From Aestuariibaculum lutulentum (GTDB taxonomy: Bacteria; Bacteroidota; Bacteroidia; Flavobacteriales; Flavobacteriaceae): a stretch of 64,000 nt of DNA. Under the pieces are notes generated by a model. It worked only from the letters and a program-made list of their open reading frames with translations. It made no database searches and was not told where the DNA came from. Positions 25,300 to 33,698 of the stretch are shown here, in pieces. Position 1 is the first letter of the stretch. Each line of letters begins with the position of its first letter. The stretch lies in assembly GCF_032926325.1 (NCBI RefSeq), contig NZ_CP136709.1, forward strand, positions 3,690,501 through 3,754,500, in the 5' to 3' direction. The position numbers and the translations under genes are program-made.

Positions 25300-26835
25300 T
25301 TATTCCCACTCGATAGTTGCAGGCGGTTTTGAACTAATATCGTATACTACTCTATTAACACCTTTAACTTTATTGATAATCTCGTTTGATGTTTTTTGTA
25401 AAAACTCGTATGGTAGGTTTACCCAATCGGCAGTCATACCATCTGTACTTTCTACAGCTCTAAGCGCCACACATTTTTCATAAGTACGCTCATCGCCCAT
25501 AACACCTACACTGTTTACAGGTAATAACATCGCTCCTGCTTGCCAAACTTTATCGTAAAGCCCCCATTCTTTTAATCCGTTGATGAAAATCGCATCAACT
25601 TCTTGTAATATACGTACCTTTTCAGCAGTGATATCACCTAAAATACGGATTCCCAAACCTGGTCCCGGGAATGGGTGACGACCTAATAATTCAGGATCGA
25701 TACCTAAGGTTGCTCCTACACGTCTTACTTCATCTTTAAAGATAGCACGTAAAGGTTCTACGATTTTAAGTTTCATGAAATCTGGTAAACCACCTACGTT
25801 ATGGTGACTTTTAATTGTAGCTGAAGGTCCTCCTGTAGCAGAAACACTTTCAATTACGTCTGGATAAATGGTTCCTTGTGCCAACCACTTTACATCGGTT
25901 AATTTATGAGCTTCGTCATCGAAAACTTCAATAAATGTTTTACCGATAGCTTTACGTTTTAACTCAGGATCTTCAAGACCTGCTAATGCTTCAAGGAAAC
26001 GCTCTGAAGCATCTACTCCTTTTACATTAAGTCCCATACCTTCATATTGATTTAAAACGCTTTGAAACTCGTTTTTACGTAATAAACCGTTATTTACAAA
26101 AATACAGTATAAGTTTTTGCCTATGGCTTTATTTAAAAGTACCGCAGCTACAGTAGAATCTACTCCACCAGATAAACCAAGTACTACTTTATCATTTCCA
26201 ACTTTCTCTTGAATAGCTTCAACAGTTTCATCAATAAATGAATCTGGTGTCCAATCCTGATTTACACCAGCAATATTCACTAAAAAGTTTTCTAATAATT
26301 GCTTACCATCAGTAGAATGATATACCTCTGGGTGGAATTGAATAGCATACGTTGTTTCGCCTTCAATTCTGTAAGCCGCATTAGTAACATCTTTAGTACT
26401 AGCTATTAAAACACCATTCGTTGGTAATTCTTTAATAGTATCACTGTGGCTCATCCAAACCTGACTTCCTTCATTAATTCCAGCGAAGAATTCTTCATCA
26501 GTTTTAATAAATGATAAATTAGCACGACCATATTCTCTAGTGTCTGAAGGTGCTACATTACCACCTGAAAAATGTGCTAAATACTGGGCTCCATAACAAA
26601 CGGCTAACATTGGTTTCACACCTCTAATACCGTCTAAGTTTGGGTGTAAAGCGTCTTCTCCTCTTACTGAATTCGGACTACCCGAAAGGATAACCGATTT
26701 GTAAGATGCTAAATCTTCTGGAATTTTGTTGAATGGATGAATCTCGGAATAGATGTTGAGTTCTCTTACTCGACGTGCAATAAGCTGTGTGTATTGCGAT
26801 CCGAAGTCTAAAATTAATACCTTATCGTGTTGCAT
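25300..26835 (-). CDS. guaA: GMP synthase (glutamine-hydrolysing)
   Basis: A 511-residue enzyme from the ATG at 26835; the in-frame codon six bases upstream is TTG. It converts XMP to GMP. The class I glutaminase has Cys in AVCYGAQYLAHF and His/Glu in FHPEVYHS. The ATP-pyrophosphatase P-loop is LGLSGGVDSTVAAVLL (about 225), followed by the dimerisation domain ending YDISSKPPATIEWE. All are intact and the length is typical. A TATTTTTG box ends 3 bases before the ATG, suggesting an almost leaderless mRNA. Confidence 0.98.
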   Translation of the reverse strand: MQHDKVLILDFGSQYTQLIARRVRELNIYSEIHPFNKIPEDLASYKSVILSGSPNSVRGEDALHPNLDGIRGVKPMLAVCYGAQYLAHFSGGNVAPSDTREYGRANLSFIKTDEEFFAGINEGSQVWMSHSDTIKELPTNGVLIASTKDVTNAAYRIEGETTYAIQFHPEVYHSTDGKQLLENFLVNIAGVNQDWTPDSFIDETVEAIQEKVGNDKVVLGLSGGVDSTVAAVLLNKAIGKNLYCIFVNNGLLRKNEFQSVLNQYEGMGLNVKGVDASERFLEALAGLEDPELKRKAIGKTFIEVFDDEAHKLTDVKWLAQGTIYPDVIESVSATGGPSATIKSHHNVGGLPDFMKLKIVEPLRAIFKDEVRRVGATLGIDPELLGRHPFPGPGLGIRILGDITAEKVRILQEVDAIFINGLKEWGLYDKVWQAGAMLLPVNSVGVMGDERTYEKCVALRAVESTDGMTADWVNLPYEFLQKTSNEIINKVKGVNRVVYDISSKPPATIEWE

Positions 26836-26838
26836 GCG

Positions 26839-26846
26839 CAAAAATA
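26839..26846 (-). promoter_or_regulatory. -7 promoter element TATTTTTG abutting the guaA start codon
   Basis: Exact consensus followed by CGC and then the ATG. Its position mirrors that of the MATE gene box. The true promoter could also be upstream within the 50-base gap to the decarboxylase gene. Confidence 0.4.
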
Positions 26847-26895
26847 ATAATAGATTTTATAATGACAATTAGGTGTCTGCTTTTTTTTAAAATTA

Positions 26896-28269
26896 TTAGG
26901 CCATCGTTTCTAAAATCATCTCGATATCACGCTCGGTGGTATCAGGATTAATGAAACAAAAACGTGAAACCGTTTCAAAATTATCGCCGTTTTTCCATTT
27001 GGTTGGAGTTACTAAAGCGAATCCTTTTTTGTGGTTATCGTATGTCCAGTTGGTATAATCCTGAGGAGCCCAACCTTTTCTACGGTATAATACACATGAT
27101 AAACTTGGCTCTCTTACCAGTTCTAAATACGGACTTTCTTCAATCATTTTACCTGCAATTTGCGCCAGTTCAACACCACGCTCTACTGCTTCTTTATATT
27201 TATCGGTACCATGCATAGCCAATGAGAACCATAAAGGCAACCCTCTAACACGTCTGGTTAACTGTATTTGATAATCGGTTGGATTAAATCCGTGAGCACC
27301 TTCATCTTTAAAAATATCTAAATAAGATCCTTGTTGAGAGTGTGCCTGTTTTGCTAATTCTGGTTCTTTATAAATAACTGCCCCACAATCGTAAGGAGAG
27401 AATAACCATTTATGCGGATCGATAGTGACACTATCAGCTTTATTAATTCCAACAAATAAATGCTTCACAGAATCGGCTAATAAAGCTCCTCCACCATAAG
27501 CAGCATCTACGTGGAACCATAAATTTTCTTCAGCACAGATATCGGCAATACCATCTAAATCATCCACAATACCAGCATTGGTTGTTCCTCCGGTACCTAC
27601 TACTGCAAATAAACGCTCACGCTCAATTGGAGATAAACCATCAATCGTTGCTCTTAATGCTGAAGCCTCTAAACGATCTTCGGTATCCACCAAGTGTACA
27701 TCTAAATCTGCAACTTTAGCCATTGCCTTAACTGAGGAGTGCGCCCCGATAGATGTGATGATTAATCCTTTTTGACCTTTATGACTCGGATCGTTTGTGC
27801 GCCAGTTTTCACGTGCTGTAACAATTGCAGAAAGGTTAGCCGAAGTACCTCCACTGGTAAATACGCCAAAAGCGCCTTCCGGCATGCCTGTTAAAGACAC
27901 AATCCATTTCATAGCTTCATTTTCACAGAAAATACCTCCTGCACCTTCCATCCAGTAAGCACCATGAATACTTGACGCTGCCGTAATTAAATCGAACATA
28001 ATAGCTGCTCTGGTTGGCGAGGCTGGTACAAACGCCAGATTTCTCGGGTGGTCTACCGGCACATTCGCCTTAGATAAGTGCTCTTTCCATAAGTTAAAAG
28101 CGTATTCTCCACCAACACCTTTTTCGGTAATGGTTTCTCCTACCAATGCTTTTAACTCTTCATACTTTTTAGGCTTCCCGATAGGATGCTCTACTTCTGA
28201 TACTCGTCCAATGACATATTTCATGACATCCAGTGTCATTTCAATAAGTCCCATGTCAATTTTATGCAT
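26896..28269 (-). CDS. PLP-dependent amino-acid decarboxylase (group II)
   Basis: A 457-residue member of the glutamate/aromatic amino-acid decarboxylase fold. It shows FTSGGTSANLSAIVTARE (PLP phosphate binding), HVDAAYGGG (the Asp that contacts the pyridine nitrogen) and TIDPHKWLFSPYDCG with the Schiff-base Lys (about residue 286). The substrate (aromatic L-amino acid, Glu, Asp or diaminobutyrate) cannot be told from these motifs. It starts 9 bases after the bshC stop and is presumably co-transcribed with it. Confidence 0.92.
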   Translation of the reverse strand: MHKIDMGLIEMTLDVMKYVIGRVSEVEHPIGKPKKYEELKALVGETITEKGVGGEYAFNLWKEHLSKANVPVDHPRNLAFVPASPTRAAIMFDLITAASSIHGAYWMEGAGGIFCENEAMKWIVSLTGMPEGAFGVFTSGGTSANLSAIVTARENWRTNDPSHKGQKGLIITSIGAHSSVKAMAKVADLDVHLVDTEDRLEASALRATIDGLSPIERERLFAVVGTGGTTNAGIVDDLDGIADICAEENLWFHVDAAYGGGALLADSVKHLFVGINKADSVTIDPHKWLFSPYDCGAVIYKEPELAKQAHSQQGSYLDIFKDEGAHGFNPTDYQIQLTRRVRGLPLWFSLAMHGTDKYKEAVERGVELAQIAGKMIEESPYLELVREPSLSCVLYRRKGWAPQDYTNWTYDNHKKGFALVTPTKWKNGDNFETVSRFCFINPDTTERDIEMILETMA

Positions 28270-28278
28270 GCTTACTAT

Positions 28279-29880
28279 TTATAATTTTAAAAGAGAAAAT
28301 TCCTTATTTAAAGGATTAAGATGTTTAATAAGTTCAGGAATTAATTGCGCACCATACTCCAAGTAAAACTGAGAGAAATTGGTGTTACGCTCCTGTAAAC
28401 TTTGATTAGGGAATAATTCGTTTTGCAAATCGGTCATTCGTGATACCTGATCTACCAAGGCCTTCTTTTGTGCTTTAAGCAAACGTTTTTCTAAGCTTTC
28501 TAAACCTTTTATTTGTTTTATTTCCTGAGCTTTTACTGCTCCTAAAAACGATTTATCGGTTTGTTCTGCCAAAGTATATAAGTCTTCAAATTGCTTTTGA
28601 AGGGTATCTTTTTGTTCTGAAAAATCGATATCTATATTCGATATTTCACGTACTTTTTTATTGATAAACGTCGATTGCTTTAAAAAGATATCGCTCGTTG
28701 ATATATTTAAATTCTGAAGTTTTTTATGCTGACTTTCGGTTTCTATTAATACTGAATTACGAAGCAACAACACCGGAAACGGTACATTTACTTTATTAAA
28801 GAATTGTTTCAACTGAAACCAATATGCCAATTCCCCACCACCACCAATGTAGCACAGGTTCGGCAAAATCACTTCCTGATATAGGGGGCGCGTAATAACA
28901 TTTGGACTGAAACGCTCCGGAAACTCATGAAGCTCTTTTTCTATTTCAGATTTTGTCCATGAAATTTCAGTGTTTAAAACACTAAAACTTTCGTTTTCAA
29001 ATACGATACGTTCACGTAATCCTTCTTTAATGTAAAACACATTAATTTCTCGAGGATTCACCTGAATCGTGTAATCACTATTTACGGTGCTTAATTGAGC
29101 GTTTGTTTCAGAAACATTTGTAAAGGAGGTATTGCTAAACAACTCCTCTTTTATATAAGGAACCAATTGTTGTTTTAAAGTTTTATCGTTAGCATCAATG
29201 ATAACTAAGCCATAGTCTTTAAATAATTCGTTAGCTAAATATCTTGTCGCATCAGCTAAATGATCATGCTCTAAATATGCCGATTTAAAAAGTTGCTTTA
29301 AATATTCAGCATTTTTACTATTTCCTAATTCTAAAGCAAACAAATTAAAAACGTCGTCTAAACCTTCGGTTGATAATTCACCTACTGCGCCAGATGCTGT
29401 TCTGTTCCAGTGCACCTTTTTTCCTTTAAAATTGAAGTAATTTATTTCTTCAAAATCATGATCTTCAGTCGCCATCCAGTACACTGGCACGAAATTATAA
29501 TCGGGATGGGCTTCCTTTAAATCTCTGGAAAGATTAATTGTCGAGACTATTTTATAAAGAAAATACAAAGGTCCTGTAAACAGGTTTAATTGATGTCCTG
29601 TGGTAATAGTAAACGTATTTTCGTTTTGCAGAGCATCAATATGACTCAGCGTTAATTCTGATGTTTCAACAGTTTTATATTGGGCTTTTAAAGCTTTAAC
29701 TAAAACTGTTCTGGACTCTATATTAAAACTTGACGCCTTTTCTTCTATCTGTTCTTTGAAGTTCTCCAGGTTTGGAAAACGATTGTAAAAGGGTTTCAAT
29801 TGCGGGTTTTCATCCAGGTAGTCGCAGATAAGACTCGAAAAATATCCTGTGTTTTTAAATGAAATACCGTCTAATAACAT
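28279..29880 (-). CDS. bshC: Bacillithiol biosynthesis cysteine-adding enzyme BshC
   Basis: A 533-residue protein with BshC signatures: TITTGHQLNLFTGPLYFLYKIVSTINLSRDL (about 95-125), FVPVYWMATEDHDFEEINYFNFKGKKVHWN, and a Rossmann-like core with RPLYQEVILPNLCYIGGGGELAYWFQLK. A C-terminal coiled coil (about 390-500) follows. BshC is believed to ligate Cys to GlcN-malate, the last step to bacillithiol, the low-molecular-weight thiol of many Bacteroidetes and Firmicutes. BshA and BshB are not in the window. It heads an operon with the PLP decarboxylase, and a TATCTTTG box lies 30 bases upstream. Confidence 0.95.
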   Translation of the reverse strand: MLLDGISFKNTGYFSSLICDYLDENPQLKPFYNRFPNLENFKEQIEEKASSFNIESRTVLVKALKAQYKTVETSELTLSHIDALQNENTFTITTGHQLNLFTGPLYFLYKIVSTINLSRDLKEAHPDYNFVPVYWMATEDHDFEEINYFNFKGKKVHWNRTASGAVGELSTEGLDDVFNLFALELGNSKNAEYLKQLFKSAYLEHDHLADATRYLANELFKDYGLVIIDANDKTLKQQLVPYIKEELFSNTSFTNVSETNAQLSTVNSDYTIQVNPREINVFYIKEGLRERIVFENESFSVLNTEISWTKSEIEKELHEFPERFSPNVITRPLYQEVILPNLCYIGGGGELAYWFQLKQFFNKVNVPFPVLLLRNSVLIETESQHKKLQNLNISTSDIFLKQSTFINKKVREISNIDIDFSEQKDTLQKQFEDLYTLAEQTDKSFLGAVKAQEIKQIKGLESLEKRLLKAQKKALVDQVSRMTDLQNELFPNQSLQERNTNFSQFYLEYGAQLIPELIKHLNPLNKEFSLLKL

Positions 29881-29909
29881 AGTTTATATTAAAAATTGAA
29901 ACGCAGTTG

Positions 29910-29917
29910 CAAAGATA
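29910..29917 (-). promoter_or_regulatory. -7 promoter element TATCTTTG for bshC
   Basis: Exact consensus followed by CAACTG, 29 bases before the bshC ATG, which gives a leader of about 25 bases. Confidence 0.55.
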
Positions 29918-29959
29918 TAGTTAATATAGTGGTAAAATCTAAAAATTTCGTTAAGAGTT

Positions 29960-29981
29960 TTTGTTTAAATTTATAAACAAA
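29960..29981. promoter_or_regulatory. Palindromic operator between bshC and terC
   Basis: Perfect 8-bp arms TTTGTTTA / TAAACAAA with a 6-base centre, 12 bases before the terC GTG. The half-sites are the same as those before the fasciclin gene. Because it lies in the divergent gap it could act on terC, bshC or both; closeness favours terC. Confidence 0.55.
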
Positions 29982-29992
29982 TACTTTAAACC

Positions 29993-30790
29993 GTGCTCGA
30001 TTTCCTTTTTACCAGCGATGCCATTATGGCGCTACTTACTTTAACGTTTTTAGAAATTATTTTAGGAATAGACAATATTGTCTTTATTTCTTTAGCCGCC
30101 AATAAACTTCCCGAAAAACAGCAATCGAAAGCTACAACTATCGGCTTACTGTTAGCCATGATACAGCGTATTATCCTGTTATTTTTCGTAACCTTCTTAA
30201 TTGGCTTGAAAGAACCGTTTTATACTTTAGAATTATCGTGGCTACATATATCCATCAGCTGGCAGGCTATTATTTTATTTGGAGGAGGACTCTTTTTAAT
30301 TTTTAAAAGTACTTCTGAAATTCATGAAAAAGTAGAATTACCTCATCACGATGAAAACCAACTAAATAAAAAGAAATTGAAAAGCTTATCGCAGGCAATA
30401 GTTCAAATTATGCTCATTGATTTTATATTTTCAATTGATTCCATTTTAACTGCCGTTGGAATGACAAACGGTTTACATGATAATCACAACTACAATCTGA
30501 TGTTAATGATTATAGCTGTGATTATTTCTATTTTTATCATGATTGGCTTTGCAAACCCGATTAGAAAATTCATCAATGTACATCCCAGTATGCAAATTTT
30601 AGGCTTAGCCTTTTTAATCCTAATAGGTTTTATGCTTATTACTGAAGCTGCTCACCTGTCGCACACCACATTATTTGGAAATACGGTTGGAGCTATACCT
30701 AAAGGCTATTTGTATTTCGCCATTGCCTTTTCATTATTCGTTGAATTTATAAACTTCAGAATTCAGAAAAAACAAAGAAAAATCGATTAG
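29993..30790 (+). CDS. TerC family integral membrane protein
   Basis: A 265-residue membrane protein with a GTG start. It has about seven hydrophobic helices and the TerC signature: TFLEIILGIDNIVFISLAANKLP in the first half and the repeat-like LIDFIFSIDSILTAVGMT in the second. The acidic residues in these helices are thought to bind metal ions. Members act in tellurite resistance, manganese export (Alx/MeeF type) and loading of exported metalloproteins. A TTTGTTTA palindrome lies just upstream. Its TAG stop overlaps the parC stop, so the genes converge with no terminator. Confidence 0.94.
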   Translation: MLDFLFTSDAIMALLTLTFLEIILGIDNIVFISLAANKLPEKQQSKATTIGLLLAMIQRIILLFFVTFLIGLKEPFYTLELSWLHISISWQAIILFGGGLFLIFKSTSEIHEKVELPHHDENQLNKKKLKSLSQAIVQIMLIDFIFSIDSILTAVGMTNGLHDNHNYNLMLMIIAVIISIFIMIGFANPIRKFINVHPSMQILGLAFLILIGFMLITEAAHLSHTTLFGNTVGAIPKGYLYFAIAFSLFVEFINFRIQKKQRKID

Positions 30791-33384
30791 AATAATGAAG
30801 TTTGAGAATCGTCTCCCTCCTCGCCTTCAACAATATCTTCATCAAAAACTTCTAAGTCGTCTGCATGTACTTCTTCAGGCTCTTCAAAAGGCAAAGGGTC
30901 CAACAAGTTAATTTGCTTAACCTTGTCTTTTGTCAACTGATTTCCGATTGCCGAAATACCTTTTATTGAGATAAACTCTTCTAAATTTATTTCTAAATTA
31001 TCTTTACGATCTTTTCCGCGTTCTTTAGCAAACTCGACTTCAGCCATAGGTAACCAATCGGTTGAAACAATTTCTAGACGAGAATTTTCATGCTCAGGAA
31101 CAAAAGATTCTTCTTTTCCTTCGTTTTCAATTAAAAAACGTTTCACGTAATACAGCTCGCGTTCTCCATTGTAATAAATAGCCGAAATAGGTTTCTTCGG
31201 ATTCCATTTCTCCAATACAATCATATCGTTATCAAAATGTAACGTAACGTCTGGCGTAACGGTTTTAACGATCCCTTTTTGATTAATTATAAGAAGTTTA
31301 TCTTCCCCTCTAAATTCTCCTAAAAGCTCGCCTCGACCATCAACATTTAATCGCTGTACAGCATCGTCGAACCATATTTTACGAGGTTTTAATGTAGAAA
31401 CTCCTTTTTCTTTTAGCTCTACTTTTTTGATGGCGTATTTGGTAACTAAATTTCCTTTAGACTGTCTTCCTTTAATTAAAATATCGGCAAAATCGATATC
31501 CCATTTCAATTTCTTGATACTTCCGGCCTGTCTTAATAAAATGGTCACGACCTCAGCTTCACCATTCGGATTTGCTGAAAAATATAGTAATGCCGAACCT
31601 TTATTACCGTTGGTTAAATCGTACTCGCGATCTCTGGTAATACTTGTAACGTTAAATCGTTTTATATATGAAGGTCCTGATTTACCATCGCGATAAATAA
31701 GATTGTAAATGGTACGTTTATCTCTTTTCTTAAAGACATCGACATGAATAATATCTTTACCAACAAAGGTTTTTGAATCAACTTTAGTGATCATCATACT
31801 ACCGTTTTTAGTAAAGACAATCACATCGTCTATATCACTACAATCGCATACATACTCATCACGCTTTAACGATGTTCCTACAAAACCTTCCTCACGATTC
31901 ACGTAAAGCTTGGTGTTACGAATAACCACTTTCGTGGCATCTACATCATCAAACGCACGGATTTCGGTTTTACGTTCGCGACCTTCACCGTATTCCTTTT
32001 TGAGTCTGGTGAAATAAGCAATGGCATAATCTATTAAATGCTCTAAATGATGCTTAATTTGGGCAATTTGTTCTTCTAAAGCATCAATTTTTTGTTGCGC
32101 TTTATCAATATCGAATTTCGAAATACGTTTGATTCGAATTTCTGTTAAACGCACAATATCTTCTTCGGTTACTGCACGTTTTAAATGCTTGATGTGTGGT
32201 TGAAGCCCTTTATCGATAGCCTGAATAACACCTTCCCAGGTTTCTTCTTCCTCGATATCACGATATACCCTGTTTTCAATAAATATACGTTCTAATGATG
32301 CAAAATGCCATTGTTCTTCAAACTCGCCAAGTTTTATTTCTAAATCCTGCTTTAAAAGTTGCACCGTATTATCGGTGCTACGACGAAGCATTTCACTAAC
32401 ACCAATAAACAACGGTTTATTATCTTCGATAACACAACCTAATGGTGAAATGGAACTCTCGCAACTAGTAAACGCATATAAGGCATCAATAGTTTTATCT
32501 GGAGATAAACCTGGTGGCAGGTGGATTAAAATCTCTACCTGTGCTGCGGTATTATCTTCAATTTTCTTGATCTTAATTTTTCCTTTTTCGTTCGCTTTAA
32601 GAATGGAATCAATTAAGGATGATGTATTGGTCCCAAAAGGCAATTCGGTGATAACCAATGTATTTTTATCTAACTGCGAAATTTTAGCTCGAACACGAAC
32701 TTTACCACCTCGCATACCATCATTATACCCCGAAACATCTGCAATTCCTGCAGTTGGGAAATCTGGAACTATTGTAAAACGCTTGCCTTGTAAATGCTTT
32801 ATAGAAGCCTCAATAAGTTCAATGAAGTTATGAGGTAATATTTTTGTAGAAAGTCCTACGGCAATACCTTCTGCTCCCTGCGCCAATAATAGCGGGAACA
32901 TAACCGGTAAATTTATAGGTTCTTTACGGCGACCATCGTAAGAGGCCTGCCATTCAGTAATTTTTGGATTGTAAACAACATCGAGCGCAAATTTAGACAA
33001 ACGCGCTTCAATATAACGAGAAGCAGCAGCACCATCACCTGTTAAGATATTACCCCAGTTTCCTTGGGTATCGATTAACAAATCTTTTTGACCTATTTGC
33101 ACCATGGCATCGGCGATACTTGCATCTCCGTGAGGATGGTACTGCATGGTGTGTCCTACAATATTGGCTACTTTATTATAACGCCCATCATCCAGATCCT
33201 TCATGGAATGCATGATACGACGTTGTACGGGTTTAAATCCGTCTTCTATTGCAGGCACGGCACGTTCTAATATAACGTACGAGGCATAATCTAAAAACCA
33301 GTCCTTGTACATACCCGTTACACGGGTAATTGTTTCTTGCGGTTCGTCTTGTTCGTTAATTAAATCGTCGCCTTCTTCAATCAT
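30787..33384 (-). CDS. parC: DNA topoisomerase IV subunit A
   Basis: An 865-residue type IIA topoisomerase A subunit. The breakage-reunion domain contains YHPHGDASIADAM (quinolone-resistance region) and the catalytic Tyr124 (ASRYIEARLS). A coiled-coil gate follows (about 400-450), then a C-terminal beta-pinwheel with degenerate blades and no clear GyrA-box, which favours ParC over GyrA. The acidic tail (EEPEEVHADDLEVFDED) is typical of Bacteroidetes ParC. It decatenates daughter chromosomes with ParE. It is preceded by a 47-residue ORF and parE. Confidence 0.96.
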   Translation of the reverse strand: MIEEGDDLINEQDEPQETITRVTGMYKDWFLDYASYVILERAVPAIEDGFKPVQRRIMHSMKDLDDGRYNKVANIVGHTMQYHPHGDASIADAMVQIGQKDLLIDTQGNWGNILTGDGAAASRYIEARLSKFALDVVYNPKITEWQASYDGRRKEPINLPVMFPLLLAQGAEGIAVGLSTKILPHNFIELIEASIKHLQGKRFTIVPDFPTAGIADVSGYNDGMRGGKVRVRAKISQLDKNTLVITELPFGTNTSSLIDSILKANEKGKIKIKKIEDNTAAQVEILIHLPPGLSPDKTIDALYAFTSCESSISPLGCVIEDNKPLFIGVSEMLRRSTDNTVQLLKQDLEIKLGEFEEQWHFASLERIFIENRVYRDIEEEETWEGVIQAIDKGLQPHIKHLKRAVTEEDIVRLTEIRIKRISKFDIDKAQQKIDALEEQIAQIKHHLEHLIDYAIAYFTRLKKEYGEGRERKTEIRAFDDVDATKVVIRNTKLYVNREEGFVGTSLKRDEYVCDCSDIDDVIVFTKNGSMMITKVDSKTFVGKDIIHVDVFKKRDKRTIYNLIYRDGKSGPSYIKRFNVTSITRDREYDLTNGNKGSALLYFSANPNGEAEVVTILLRQAGSIKKLKWDIDFADILIKGRQSKGNLVTKYAIKKVELKEKGVSTLKPRKIWFDDAVQRLNVDGRGELLGEFRGEDKLLIINQKGIVKTVTPDVTLHFDNDMIVLEKWNPKKPISAIYYNGERELYYVKRFLIENEGKEESFVPEHENSRLEIVSTDWLPMAEVEFAKERGKDRKDNLEINLEEFISIKGISAIGNQLTKDKVKQINLLDPLPFEEPEEVHADDLEVFDEDIVEGEEGDDSQTSLF

Positions 33385-33393
33385 TTAAATGTG

Positions 33394-33537
33394 TTAGTTT
33401 TCTTTAGGCTTGCCACTAATCGTTACTCGCCCTTTAATTTTAATGGTTCGTTTTCTATTTACTGTATTTGGTTCTTCAATGTGTAAATAAGAATAATCTC
33501 TTTTTGTCTCGCTTGATTTTTCTAAAGTGTATAACAT
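33394..33537 (-). CDS. 47-residue ORF between parE and parC
   Basis: An ATG at 33537 opens a 47-residue frame that stops 9 bases before the parC ATG. The peptide begins MLYTLEKSSETKRDYSYLH and ends RTIKIKGRVTISGKPKEN: basic, no membrane segment, with a strand-like middle. Spacing to parC fits translational coupling. The amino-acid mix looks coding, but length alone cannot prove it. It may be a small partner of topoisomerase IV or an uncharacterised conserved peptide; I do not recognise a family. Confidence 0.5.
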   Translation of the reverse strand: MLYTLEKSSETKRDYSYLHIEEPNTVNRKRTIKIKGRVTISGKPKEN

Positions 33538-33698
33538 TATATTTTGTTTTTAGCCTGCTCAACACAGGGAATTATTAATTTTTATACTACAAAATTAACT
33601 CTAAACCTATAATGTCTGTATCTACTTTAACGAAACTTTATCATCAAATTCTTAATTTAACCTTGAAATAATGATTTATCAATAATTTAAAAGCCTGT

